Made by a program: the position numbers and the translations under genes
Assembly (NCBI GenBank): GCA_031655335.1
Contig: CP134226.1
Span: forward strand, 3,778,001-3,842,000
DNA: 64,000 bases
Reading direction: 5' to 3'
Source of the DNA: Thalassospiraceae bacterium LMO-SO8
GTDB lineage: Bacteria; Pseudomonadota; Alphaproteobacteria; Rhodospirillales; Casp-alpha2
Shown here: piece after piece, positions 1-9,836 of the stretch
Numbering within the stretch: position 1 is the stretch's first letter
Layout: every line of letters starts with the position of its first letter
Notes under the pieces: model-generated
Databases searched by the model: none
Seen by the model: only the letters and a program-made list of their open reading frames with translations
Told to the model about the DNA's origin: nothing

Positions 1-13
1 TCAGTAAAAGAAA

Positions 14-394
14 CTACTTCAGCTCGACGGTGGCGCCGGCTTCTTCCAGTTTCTTCTTGATCGCTTCGGCTTCGTCCTTCTTCACGCCGTCCTTAACGGA
101 CTTCGGCGCGCCTTCGACCAGGTCCTTGGCTTCCTTCAGGCCCAGGCCGGTGATGGTGCGGACTTCCTTGATCACGTTGATCTTCTTGTCGCCGGCAGCG
201 GCCAGGATGACGTCGAATTCATCCTTTTCTTCGACCGCTTCAGCAGCAGCGCCGGCACCCGGCGCGGCGGCAGCGACGGCCACCGGAGCAGCGGCGGAAA
301 CGCCCCATTTTTCTTCCAGCAGCTTGGAAAGTTCGGCCGCCTCAAGGACGGTCAGGCCGGACAGGTCTTCAACGAGTTGTTCGAGGTTTGCCAT
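14..394 (-). CDS. rplL: 50S ribosomal protein L7/L12
   Basis: Stalk protein of the large ribosomal subunit that recruits and activates translational GTPases. The 126-residue product has the expected parts: an N-terminal dimerisation region (starting [12 protein letters not shown]), an Ala/Pro-rich flexible hinge around residues 34-52, and the C-terminal globular domain with the EFDVIL and [12 protein letters not shown] motifs. The ATG is preceded by a good ribosome binding site (AGGAG, 8 nt upstream). It follows rplJ by 55 bp in the same transcript. rpoB would be expected beyond the window edge. Length and sequence are normal for the family. Confidence 0.98.
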   Translation of the reverse strand: MANLEQLVEDLSGLTVLEAAELSKLLEEKWGVSAAAPVAVAAAAPGAGAAAEAVEEKDEFDVILAAAGDKKINVIKEVRTITGLGLKEAKDLVEGAPKSVKDGVKKDEAEAIKKKLEEAGATVELK

Positions 395-449
395 TGTAAA
401 ATCTCCTACGGCTTGAACGGTTGTAATCGGTATAGATCAGGAGGCTCGG

Positions 450-971
450 TTAGGCCGCCTCGCCCTGCTTTTGCCCATAGGCCGCAATGACCCGGGCAAC
501 CTGACCCGCCGGGGCCTGAAGCACACCGGCGATGCGGGTCGCCGGGGTATTCAGCATACCGACGAGCTTGGCGCGCAGTTCATCCAGCGACGGCAGCGTG
601 GCCAGGGCCTTGATGTCTTCGACAGCAAGAGCCTTTTCGCCAAGCGCACCACCGACAAGCACCAGCTTCTCGTTCTTTTTCGAGAACTCGACCGCCGCTT
701 TGGCAGCCGCCACCGGATCGTGCGAATAAGCCATCGCGGTCGGGCCGGTGAAGAGGTCGCTGATGCCCTGGAACTGCGTTCCTTCTAGGGCGAGACGCGT
801 GAGCCGGTTTTTCGTCACTTTGAACTTGGCCCCGGCCTCGCGCATGCGGTCGCGGAGATCGCCCATCTCGGCGACTGTCATGCCCGAATAATGGGTGACA
901 ACGACGAGATTCGTCTCGTTGAACGCATCCTTGAGGGACGCAACCAATTGTTCTTTTTCTGATCGGTCCAC
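450..971 (-). CDS. rplJ: 50S ribosomal protein L10
   Basis: Base of the ribosomal stalk; anchors L7/L12 dimers to 23S rRNA and in many bacteria represses its own operon. I use the GTG at 971 (protein begins VDRSEKEQL, 173 aa). It matches the usual N-terminus of alphaproteobacterial L10 and has a GGAGA ribosome binding site just upstream. The longer frame to 1004 would add 11 residues with no family support. Motifs such as VVTHYSGMTV and KVTKNRLTRLAL are clear. It lies between rplA and rplL, with an unusually long leader on its 5' side. Confidence 0.95.
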   Translation of the reverse strand: MDRSEKEQLVASLKDAFNETNLVVVTHYSGMTVAEMGDLRDRMREAGAKFKVTKNRLTRLALEGTQFQGISDLFTGPTAMAYSHDPVAAAKAAVEFSKKNEKLVLVGGALGEKALAVEDIKALATLPSLDELRAKLVGMLNTPATRIAGVLQAPAGQVARVIAAYGQKQGEAA

Positions 972-1339
972 GGATCGTCTCCAGTAGTTGATCCGGACTG
1001 CCACCCCTGAAGGTCACAGGCCGAACCGTTGCACCTAAGGCCTTTGCCTCGCGGCCGCCCGGCGGGCGGTCCAAAACAAAGACCAGCTCGCCTGTCCAGT
1101 GCAGTCGTTCAAGCCGCTCAACTGCCGGACCCCATTTGGAGCACCCGGCAGGAAAACGGTTTCACCACTGTCTCGGCAGGCGGGTTTCCCCATTAAGCCC
1201 CCTCCAAATCGAGGGGGCGCCTACTGTCTGGGACAGGTGGGTCGGAACCGGCGAACCTGCAAGGCTCTGGGTCCCTTCCCTTTCCGCGTCCCCGGAATTG
1301 CTTCCGGCTGGCGGAAATTCTTAAACCGCGGCCGCCGCC
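972..1339 (-). promoter_or_regulatory. rplA-rplJ intergenic leader region
   Basis: This 368-bp gap is the longest non-coding stretch in the ribosomal cluster and holds no credible ORF. It would form the 5' leader of rplJL. In many bacteria this leader binds the L10-L12 complex for autoregulation. A perfect 8-bp inverted repeat with a 6-nt loop lies at 1197-1218 (GCCCCCTC/GAGGGGGC). It lacks a T-run on the minus strand, so it is more likely a leader or attenuator structure than a simple terminator. The regulatory role is inferred from position and family knowledge. Confidence 0.5.
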
Positions 1340-2038
1340 CTAGAGGGCGAAGCTGGCCACGTTGATCTTCACGCCCGGGCCCATGGTCGAGGACAGGCTG
1401 ACACGCTGCATGTACGTGCCCTTGGCTCCCGACGGCTTGGCCCGGTTGATGGCGTTGACGAAGGCGGCGATGTTCTCGCGGATCTGATCTTCCGAGAAGC
1501 TCGCCTTGCCGACGCCGGCATGGATGATGCCCGCCTTTTCGACACGGAATTCAATCTGACCGGCCTTCGCCGCCTTGACGGCGCCGGCGACGTCCGGGGT
1601 CACCGTGCCCAGCTTGGGGTTCGGCATCAGGCCGCGCGGCCCCAAAACCTTACCCAGACGGCCGACGATGGCCATCATGTCCGGGGTCGCGATGACGCGT
1701 TCGAAATCCATCTGGCCGTTCTGAACGGCTTCCATCAGGTCCTCGGCGCCGACCACGTCGGCACCCGCCTTGCGGGCTTCCTCGGCCTTGGCGTCCTTGG
1801 CGAACACGGCGACGCGCACGCTCTTGCCCGTGCCGTGCGGCAATGCCACCATGCCGCGGACCATCTGGTCGGCGTGGCGCGGATCGACGCCCAGGTTGAT
1901 GGCCAGCTCGATGGTTTCGTCGAATTTGGCCGTGGCGTTTGCCTTGACCATCTTCACGGCCGCTTCCAGGTCGAGCGCTTCGTCCCGGTTGATGCCTTCA
2001 GCAACAGCGCGCAGGCGCTTTCCGAATTTACGTGCCAT
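1340..2038 (-). CDS. rplA: 50S ribosomal protein L1
   Basis: L1 binds 23S rRNA at the L1 stalk and controls tRNA release from the E site; in many bacteria it also represses the rplKA messenger. The 232-residue product begins [12 protein letters not shown] and has the hallmark segments [13 protein letters not shown] and [11 protein letters not shown]. Length is normal. It starts 5 bp after the rplK stop, so the two are probably co-translated. Confidence 0.98.
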   Translation of the reverse strand: MARKFGKRLRAVAEGINRDEALDLEAAVKMVKANATAKFDETIELAINLGVDPRHADQMVRGMVALPHGTGKSVRVAVFAKDAKAEEARKAGADVVGAEDLMEAVQNGQMDFERVIATPDMMAIVGRLGKVLGPRGLMPNPKLGTVTPDVAGAVKAAKAGQIEFRVEKAGIIHAGVGKASFSEDQIRENIAAFVNAINRAKPSGAKGTYMQRVSLSSTMGPGVKINVASFAL

Positions 2039-2043
2039 CGTTC

Positions 2044-2472
<429 letters not shown>

Positions 2473-2620
2473 TTCTCTATCCTCAGTCTTTCAAATGGCC
2501 ATCCGGAGCACCGCTCCCCTGGCCGGGTTATGCCCCCACCGACAGTCGATGCCGTTGGGGACCTGAAGAGCGTGGTGCGGCCAATGGCGGGCCTCCCACG
2601 CGGTTAACTCGTTGCCGGGT

Positions 2621-3151
2621 CTATACTTTTTCGACCTGGCTGTATTCCAATTCGACGGGCGTCGCGCGTCCGAAGATGCTGACCGCGACCTTGACCCGCG
2701 AGCGTTCCTCGTCGACTTCCTCGACCATGCCGTTGAACGAGTTGAACGGCCCGTCGCACACACGGACCTGCTCGCCCACCTCGAAGGTGACACTCGGCTT
2801 CGGCCGGTCGACGCCTTCCTTGACCTGGTACAGGATGCGCTGCGCCTCGGCCTCGGAGATCGGCACGGGCCGGCCCTTGCCGCCCAGGAAATCGGTGACC
2901 TTGGGCGTGTTCTTGACCAGGTGCCAAGTTTCGTCCGTCAGGTCCATTTCGACCAGGATATAGCCCGGGAAGAACTTGCGTTCGGCGTTGATCTTCGCCC
3001 CCCGGCGCATTTCGACGACGGCTTCCGTCGGCACCAGGACCTGGGGGATAAGCTCCTCCATCCCGGCCTGACGGGCCTGCTCCTCGATCGACTGGGCGAC
3101 CTTCTTTTCGAAGCCCGAATAAACGTGAACGACGTACCAGCGCAGCGCCAT
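2621..3151 (-). CDS. nusG: Transcription termination/antitermination protein NusG
   Basis: NusG binds RNA polymerase, suppresses pausing and couples transcription to Rho and the ribosome. The 176-residue protein has the N-terminal NGN domain (starting MALRWYVVHVYSGFEKKVA, with the FPGYILVEM motif) and a C-terminal KOW domain (EQVRVCDGPFNSFNG). The start lies 3 bp after the secE stop, the standard secE-nusG arrangement. Confidence 0.98.
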   Translation of the reverse strand: MALRWYVVHVYSGFEKKVAQSIEEQARQAGMEELIPQVLVPTEAVVEMRRGAKINAERKFFPGYILVEMDLTDETWHLVKNTPKVTDFLGGKGRPVPISEAEAQRILYQVKEGVDRPKPSVTFEVGEQVRVCDGPFNSFNGMVEEVDEERSRVKVAVSIFGRATPVELEYSQVEKV

Positions 3152-3154
3152 GGA

Positions 3155-3352
3155 TCAGCCCCCCAGTCCGAAGACAAGGCGAATGCCGAACTGCAAGATC
3201 TGGTCAACGACCAGGAAAAACAGCGCGGCGATGATCACCATGACGAAGACCATGGCGGTGGAAACGCCTGTCTCCTTGCGCGACGGCCAGGTCACCTTGG
3301 CCGCCTCTTGGCGGACTTCCTGGATGAACTGGGCCGGGTTGGTTTTTGCCAT
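3155..3352 (-). CDS. secE: Preprotein translocase subunit SecE
   Basis: Essential membrane subunit of the SecYEG translocon. The 65-residue protein is the short, single-TM form typical of alphaproteobacteria. It has an amphipathic cytoplasmic helix with the conserved EVRQEAAKVTWPSRKET motif, followed by one hydrophobic segment (about residues 32-54). It sits between tRNA-Trp and nusG, as in many bacteria. Confidence 0.96.
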   Translation of the reverse strand: MAKTNPAQFIQEVRQEAAKVTWPSRKETGVSTAMVFVMVIIAALFFLVVDQILQFGIRLVFGLGG

Positions 3353-3449
3353 AAATGTTTATCCGACTTCTTTTAAGTAAGGCTTCTTCGCCTTGTTCGT
3401 ACGCCGACGGGGCTGTCTGCAAGATCCGCCGAAACAGCCCCCTCGAAAG

Positions 3450-3525
<76 letters not shown>

Positions 3526-3611
3526 AAAGCCGCTTCGGTCATCCGGCGGCCCGGACCACGGGTCCGGGCGCCGGCCAGGTGACCTTGCTCTATATAGTCG
3601 GCCTCGTTCCT

Positions 3612-4802
<1,191 letters not shown>

Positions 4803-4921
4803 TGTTCGGTCTCGTCTGTCTGTCTGGTGTTACGTGAGAACTGTTTGGTGTCGCTCGACGCCCGAAAGCGTCTTGAAAATGCTCCTGCTGTCCCCTTGCC
4901 GGGTCACGCCGCCAAAAAGGT

Positions 4922-4995
4922 TGGAGCGGGTGAGGGGAATCGAACCCCCGTCGTAAGCTTGGAAGGCTTCTGCTCTACCATTGAGCTACACCCGC
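4922..4995 (-). tRNA. tRNA-Gly (TCC)
   Basis: A 74-nt cloverleaf on the minus strand with acceptor GCGGGTG/CACCCGC, a D-arm with AGCTCAATGGTAGAGC, a CTTCCAA anticodon loop giving TCC, a GGTTCGATTCC T-arm and an encoded CCA. It is upstream of tuf in the same transcript. Confidence 0.97.
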
Positions 4996-5180
4996 TTGGC
5001 GTCGCGCCGCCTTGCAAGCCCGTCCGCCCTAACATGGGACTTGAGTTCAACTATTCCTATTCGCCGCACCGCACTCTTTTTTTAACGTCGTCTTTATCCG
5101 CTCACCGCGCCTGATCACCCTGGCAGTTCACCAATCGGCACCCAGGCCCCGATTCAATGCGCCAACCCCCGGCAACGAGA

Positions 5181-5266
5181 TGGTGGAGGGGGTTGGATTC
5201 GAACCAACGTAGGCGTACGCCAACGGGTTTACAGCCCGTCCCCTTTAGCCACTCGGGCACCCCTCC
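5181..5266 (-). tRNA. tRNA-Tyr (GTA)
   Basis: An 86-nt class II tRNA on the minus strand. The anticodon is GTA (plus-strand TAC at 5230-5232). It has a long variable arm, a GGTTCGAATCC T-arm and an encoded CCA. The acceptor GGAGGGG pairs with CCCCTCC. It is the first gene after the promoter at 5338-5367. Confidence 0.97.
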
Positions 5267-5337
5267 TGGGACCCGTTCTCCGGAATTTCGCAGCACCACG
5301 GTGAAATCTGCCCGGCCGGCACGCCGGACGGACCGTG

Positions 5338-5367
5338 GGAATACGAGGAATAGCAACCGGTTGTCAA
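5338..5367 (-). promoter_or_regulatory. Sigma70-type promoter of the tRNA-Tyr/tRNA-Gly/tuf cluster
   Basis: On the minus strand a perfect TTGACA (5362-5367) is followed 18 bp later by TATTCC (5338-5343), about 70 bp before tRNA-Tyr. Strong consensus -35 elements are expected for stable RNA operons. The call rests on sequence match and position only. Confidence 0.6.
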
Positions 5368-5466
5368 CGCCAAAACATAGTAAAATAGCCCGCAGGCCCC
5401 TCCCCTTCTCTTAATCAAGAGAGGCTTCCAGCAGACTTCAATTGTGGTTTCATGTTAAATCCCCCC

Positions 5467-6303
5467 ATGAGCAAGCGCAAGCCCCACCCCAAGGCCCGTT
5501 TCCGGGCGAAACCCGAGGACAGCCACGCCCCCCGCGGCGCCGGCCGCGCGGCCTGGATTTACGGCCGCCACGCCGCCCTTGCGGCCCTCCTCAACCCTCA
5601 CCGCGTCATTTCCCGCATCGTCGCGGCCCCCGGCCAGGCCGAGGAGGTCACCGCCGCCCTGCGGACCAAGGGCGCCCCTCCGGACCGCCCGCCCCCGGAA
5701 ACCCTGGACCGGCGGGATATCGACGCCCTGTTGCCCCAGGGCGCCGTGCATCAGGGCCTGGCCGTCCTGTCGCCGCCCCTGGACACGCCGGCGGTCGAAG
5801 ACATCTGCGCCCGGGCGGGATCAGCGACCAATGCCCTGGTCCTGGTGCTCGATCAGGCGACCGATCCGCACAACGTGGGCGCCATTCTGCGTTCGGCGGC
5901 GGCGTTCGGCGCCCTGGCCGTGATCGTTCAGGACCGCAACGCGCCGGAGGCCACGGGCGCCCTGGCCAAGGCCGCCTCAGGCGCGCTCGAAACCGTGCCC
6001 CTGGTCGTCGCCACCAACCTGAGCCGCGCCCTGGAGCAGTTGCAGGCGGGCGGGTTTTGGTGTCTCGGCCTGGATGGCGAGGCCCAGACGCTGATCGGCG
6101 ATGCCGACCTGTCCGGGCGTATCGCCCTGGTCCTGGGCGCCGAGGGGGCCGGCCTGCGCCGTCTGGTCAAGGAACACTGCGACCTTTTGGTCCGGATTCC
6201 CATCCAATCGGCCATGGAAAGCCTGAATCTGTCGAATGCGGCGGCCGTCGCCCTGTATGAAGCGGCCCGGCGACGTCCGGTCTTGCCTCCCGATAGTCAA
6301 TAG
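5467..6303 (+). CDS. rlmB: 23S rRNA 2'-O-methyltransferase, TrmH/RlmB family
   Basis: SPOUT methyltransferase that would 2'-O-methylate a 23S rRNA guanosine (G2251 in E. coli RlmB). The N-terminal L30e-like substrate-binding domain (about residues 25-105; IYGRHAALAAL) is followed by the knotted SPOUT domain. Motif 1 is LDQATDPHNVGAILRSA, motif 2 is LVLGAEGAGLRRL and motif 3 is ESLNLSNAAAVALYE. I chose the ATG giving MSKRKPHPK (278 aa). An ATG 15 bp upstream is also possible, and neither has a clear ribosome binding site. Monocistronic and divergent from the tRNA-Tyr operon. TrmB/TrmH relatives acting on tRNA cannot be excluded. Confidence 0.88.
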   Translation: MSKRKPHPKARFRAKPEDSHAPRGAGRAAWIYGRHAALAALLNPHRVISRIVAAPGQAEEVTAALRTKGAPPDRPPPETLDRRDIDALLPQGAVHQGLAVLSPPLDTPAVEDICARAGSATNALVLVLDQATDPHNVGAILRSAAAFGALAVIVQDRNAPEATGALAKAASGALETVPLVVATNLSRALEQLQAGGFWCLGLDGEAQTLIGDADLSGRIALVLGAEGAGLRRLVKEHCDLLVRIPIQSAMESLNLSNAAAVALYEAARRRPVLPPDSQ

Positions 6304-6368
6304 GCGTACATATCGCGAAGTTCTAATAAGGGGGGAACCCCCGCCTTCTTTGGGGGAAGAACGAAGCG

Positions 6369-6875
6369 GTGTTTCGCAACAGGCTGCCGTTGTCCGATTT
6401 GACGGCGCCGCTAACCGACGTGCTGGACCACTGGCGCGCGCGGGGCGGTGAAGATTTGGCTTGTCCCTGGCCCAAATTCGAAATGCACTTCCTGCCGCCA
6501 CGGGTCTTGCCGACGACCCTGGTGATCGATGTGTTCGACGACATGAACGCGAACAAATATCGCTTTTGGGGCAGCAAGATGACGTTGATCCACGGCAAGG
6601 ACATGACCGGCAGGAGCCCTTACGGACTGTCCCCCCCGGAACTCGCCGAGGATCTGCGCAAGCAGCACCTGGAAATCCGCGAAAATCGTGTCGCCTGCGC
6701 CCATGTTCTCGGCTTCGCGCTCGAAAGCGGCCTCACCCAGACACACACCATCCTGCGCCTGCCGCTGTCGGACGACGGGCGCACGGTCAGCCATATCGTA
6801 GGCGTGGTCTGGTATTCCCCGGAGGCCCTGAAGTGGCTTGAGCAGAAAGGCCAAGGCAGCCTGTTCGGCCCCTGA
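6369..6875 (+). CDS. PAS domain protein (PAS_5 type)
   Basis: A 168-residue single-domain protein resembling the alphaproteobacterial PAS_5 family of stand-alone PAS proteins. Supporting segments are LPxxVLPTTLVIDVF-like strands, the YRFWGSKMTLIHGKDMTGR stretch (the position where family members place an aromatic-rich strand and a G(K/R)DxTG turn) and a C-terminal strand HIVGVVWY. There is no output domain, TM segment or signal peptide, so it would act by protein contact in the cytoplasm. The start is a GTG preceded by a GGGGGAAG stretch. The ligand and partner are unknown. Confidence 0.72.
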   Translation: MFRNRLPLSDLTAPLTDVLDHWRARGGEDLACPWPKFEMHFLPPRVLPTTLVIDVFDDMNANKYRFWGSKMTLIHGKDMTGRSPYGLSPPELAEDLRKQHLEIRENRVACAHVLGFALESGLTQTHTILRLPLSDDGRTVSHIVGVVWYSPEALKWLEQKGQGSLFGP

Positions 6876-6900
6876 GTTAAGGAACCTTGGTCCCGGTCCG

Positions 6901-7278
6901 CTAATCCGCCAGGGGGCGCGCGTTCATACCCCGCAGGCGGTCTGCGAGCACGCCCATGACATGGAGCGCGAAGAACGGCGTGTTCTGGACCATGAAGGCG
7001 AAGCCTCGGCGATCGACGGGAATGACCTCGCAATCGGAGGCCGCGGTCACGGTGGCGCTGCGCGGACTGTTGTCGACCAGGGCCAGTTCACCGACGATGC
7101 AGCCCGGCCCGGCCTGCTCCAGCACGTGATTGCGGACCATGATCTCCATGTCACCCGACTTCACGACATACATCAGATCCCCCGGTTCACCCTCGCGGAA
7201 CAGAACGTCCCCGGCCTTAAGGGCCTTTACCTCTTCGTCACCGCGAAACATCTTGGTGAAATCAAATCGTTCGGACAT
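6901..7278 (-). CDS. Stand-alone cyclic nucleotide-binding domain protein
   Basis: A 125-residue protein made of one CAP_ED domain. The phosphate-binding cassette reads GELALVDNSPRSATV (about residues 72-86), with the expected Gly-Glu and Arg-Ser contacts. A hydrophobic C-helix follows (FFALHVMGVLADRLR). It has no helix-turn-helix, unlike CRP/FNR regulators, and no kinase or channel part, so it is probably a cytoplasmic signalling or adaptor protein. It is convergent with the PAS_5 gene (25 bp between stops). It cannot be the DNA-binding factor for the CRP-type sites elsewhere in the window. Confidence 0.85.
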   Translation of the reverse strand: MSERFDFTKMFRGDEEVKALKAGDVLFREGEPGDLMYVVKSGDMEIMVRNHVLEQAGPGCIVGELALVDNSPRSATVTAASDCEVIPVDRRGFAFMVQNTPFFALHVMGVLADRLRGMNARPLAD

Positions 7279-7386
7279 GCCGGCCTTCCCCCTGTGCCGC
7301 AGAATTGCGGGTTAACAACGCTTTTACGACAATTTTGTTACGGTTTTCTGACTCGCTCTCCGCCGAGCCGCAGGGGCGCTCCGCGC

Positions 7387-7416
7387 TTGTGCCACAAGGG
7401 GGCTTGAGAGTATACG
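7387..7416 (+). promoter_or_regulatory. Possible promoter of tRNA-Thr
   Basis: TTGTGC (7387-7392) and TATACG (7411-7416) are spaced 18 bp apart, about 95 bp upstream of tRNA-Thr. The -35 lies within a short palindrome, CTTGTG-C-CACAAG. Moderate match to sigma70 consensus. Confidence 0.4.
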
Positions 7417-7510
7417 TTGCGCGCAAGATGGGTGCCCGGGCCCCGTCGGGCCGGGTCCTTGGGGCCGCTTTCTCCAAGAACACGCCCGGAACCAGGTACC
7501 GCCGCCTTAA

Positions 7511-7586
<76 letters not shown>

Positions 7587-7694
7587 GCGCGGTCCCGCCG
7601 CTTCTATTGACCTGATCCGGCAATTCTGGGACAAACCCGGCGCGCCTAGGGGCGCCCATGCATTCCCATAAGCCTTCTCCAGACCGGACAACCC

Positions 7695-9455
7695 ATGAAC
7701 CTGTTTCAGCATTTCCAGGCCGAAGTGACGCGCCAGATCGACGCCCTGGCCGCCGAAGGCGCCCTGCCCGCCGGGTTGGACACCGCGCGCCTTACGGTCG
7801 AGCCGCCGCGCGACACCAGCCACGGCGACATCACCACCAACGCCGCCATGGTCCTGGCCAAGCCCGCGGGCATAAAGCCCCGCGACATCGCCGACCTGCT
7901 GGCGGCCCGGCTGAACAGTCTGCCCGAGGTCACGGAAACGGCGGTCGCCGGCCCGGGGTTCATCAACATGCGCCTGGCCGATACGTTCTGGCAGGCGCGG
8001 CTGCGGGAAATCCTGGAAACGGGCACCGCCTACGGCGATTCCGATTTCGGCAAGGCCGCCGGCAAGGTCAACGTGGAATACGTGTCCGCCAATCCGACTG
8101 GGCCGCTGCATGTCGCCCATGCGCGAGGCGCCGTGGTCGGCGACGTGCTGGCGCGGCTGTTGAAAAAAGCCGGCTACGACGTGACCACGGAATATTACAT
8201 CAACGACGCCGGGGCCCAGGTCGAGATCCTGGCGACCTCGACCTACCTGCGCTACTGCGAGGCCCTGGGCCAGGACATCGGCGACATTCCCGAAGGCATG
8301 TATCCGGGCGAATACCTGATCCCCGTGGGCCAGGCCCTGGCCGAGGCCGACGGCGACAAGTGGCTGAGCGCCGACGAGGACACCTGGCTGCCCCATATCC
8401 GCGAATTCACCGTGGCGCGCATGATGGCCCAGGTGAAGGAAGACCTTGCGGCGCTGGGCATCCAGCAGGACGTCTATACCTCGGAAAAGGAACTGGTCGC
8501 CGCCGGTGCCGTCGACGCCGTCTACAAGACGCTCGCCGACCGCGGCCTGATCTATACGGGCGTGCTGGAGCCGCCCAAGGGCAAGCCCGCCCCCGACGAT
8601 TGGGAGCCCCGGCCCCAGTCCCTGTTCCGCGCCACCCAGTTCGGCGACGACATCGATCGCCCGCTGAAGAAGTCGGACGGGTCCTGGACCTATTTCTCCA
8701 ACGACATCGCCAACCACCTGGACAAGTTCAAGCGCGGCTTCACGCAGATGATCGACATCTTCGGCGCCGACCACGGCGGCTATGTGAAGCGCATGAAGGC
8801 GGCCGTCACCGCCGTGTCCGAGGGCAAGGCCGAGCTCGACATCAAGCTGTGCCAGATGGTCCACCTGATGAAGAACGGCGAACCCATGCGCATGTCCAAG
8901 CGCGCCGGCAACTTCGTGACCCTGCGCGACCTGATCGACGAAGTTGGCCGCGACGTCGTGCGGTTCCTGATGCTGACCCGCAAGAGCGACACCCAGATGG
9001 AATTCGATCTGGCCAAGGCGGTCGAGCAATCACGCGACAACCCGGTGTTCTATGTCCAGTACGCCCATGCGCGCTGCCGCTCGGTGCTGCGCTCCGCGCC
9101 CGACGAACTGGCGGGCCTGGACACCTCGGCCGAGGCCCTGGCCCAGGCCGACCTGTCCCTGCTCTCCGATCCGGCGGAACTGGACCTGGTCAAGATCATG
9201 GCGGCCTGGCCGCGCATTGTCGAACAGGCGGCGGAAGCCCACGAGCCGCACCGCGTCGCCTTCTACCTGAACGACGTGGCCTCGGCCTTCCACGGCCTGT
9301 GGAACATGGGCAAGGACGACACCAGCCTGCGCTTCATCCAGGCCGATGCCCCCGAGGTCTCGCGCGCCCGCATGGCCCTGGTGCAGGCGACGGCGACGGT
9401 TATCGCCTCGGGCCTGGACGTGCTGGGCGTGACGCCGGTCGAAGAACTGCGCTGA
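7695..9455 (+). CDS. argS: Arginyl-tRNA synthetase
   Basis: Class I synthetase charging tRNA-Arg. The 586-residue protein has an N-terminal additional domain (residues 1-110) and the Rossmann fold with the HIGH-equivalent, which here reads [12 protein letters not shown]. The ArgRS catalytic body follows ([13 protein letters not shown]; a region aligning to KMSKS reading MRMSKRAGN). The C-terminal helical anticodon-binding domain carries the DALR signature [15 protein letters not shown]. Length is normal. The start ATG ([11 protein letters not shown]) is typical. No obvious partner gene is co-transcribed except the small zinc finger gene 32 bp downstream. Confidence 0.97.
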   Translation: MNLFQHFQAEVTRQIDALAAEGALPAGLDTARLTVEPPRDTSHGDITTNAAMVLAKPAGIKPRDIADLLAARLNSLPEVTETAVAGPGFINMRLADTFWQARLREILETGTAYGDSDFGKAAGKVNVEYVSANPTGPLHVAHARGAVVGDVLARLLKKAGYDVTTEYYINDAGAQVEILATSTYLRYCEALGQDIGDIPEGMYPGEYLIPVGQALAEADGDKWLSADEDTWLPHIREFTVARMMAQVKEDLAALGIQQDVYTSEKELVAAGAVDAVYKTLADRGLIYTGVLEPPKGKPAPDDWEPRPQSLFRATQFGDDIDRPLKKSDGSWTYFSNDIANHLDKFKRGFTQMIDIFGADHGGYVKRMKAAVTAVSEGKAELDIKLCQMVHLMKNGEPMRMSKRAGNFVTLRDLIDEVGRDVVRFLMLTRKSDTQMEFDLAKAVEQSRDNPVFYVQYAHARCRSVLRSAPDELAGLDTSAEALAQADLSLLSDPAELDLVKIMAAWPRIVEQAAEAHEPHRVAFYLNDVASAFHGLWNMGKDDTSLRFIQADAPEVSRARMALVQATATVIASGLDVLGVTPVEELR

Positions 9456-9487
9456 CGCCCAGCCCGAATCTGGGCTAACATTCGGGC

Positions 9488-9832
9488 ATGAAAAGCCCGT
9501 TTACCAAGAAACAGCTTGTCCAATACCGCGAGCGCCTGGAGGCGTTGATCGACGAGTTGGACGCCCTCGATTCCATGACCAAGGAATCGCGCCGGCCGGT
9601 GGAACTGGACCAGACCACCCAGGGCCGCCTGTCGCGCATGGACGCCTTGCAGGTCCAGGCCATGCAGGAAGCCACCGCCGACCGCCGCCGCTCGGAAAAG
9701 GCACGCGCCCGCGCGGCGCTGGAGCGCATGGACGCGGGCGATTACGGATATTGCGTGTCCTGCGGCGAGGACATCCCCGCCAAGCGCCTGGACCACGATC
9801 CGTCGACGCCGACTTGTGTCGACTGCGCCTGA
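9488..9832 (+). CDS. DksA/TraR-family C4 zinc finger protein
   Basis: A 114-residue protein with an N-terminal coiled coil (MKSPFTKKQLVQYRERLEALIDELD) and a C-terminal C4 zinc finger, CVSCGED-x-CVDC (Cys pairs at about residues 92/95 and 110/113). DksA-family proteins insert the coiled coil into the RNA polymerase secondary channel. This one is shorter than true DksA (about 140-150 aa) and lacks the clear coiled-coil tip Asp pair I would expect, so function may differ. Cytoplasmic. A short AGCCC/GGGCT hairpin separates it from argS. Confidence 0.8.
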   Translation: MKSPFTKKQLVQYRERLEALIDELDALDSMTKESRRPVELDQTTQGRLSRMDALQVQAMQEATADRRRSEKARARAALERMDAGDYGYCVSCGEDIPAKRLDHDPSTPTCVDCA

Positions 9833-9836
9833 CGCG

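Noticed and set aside
6320-6360. G/C-run inverted repeats after rlmB as a terminator
   Set aside because: Short G and C runs can pair in several ways but there is no T-tract; the segment may simply be the leader of the next gene.
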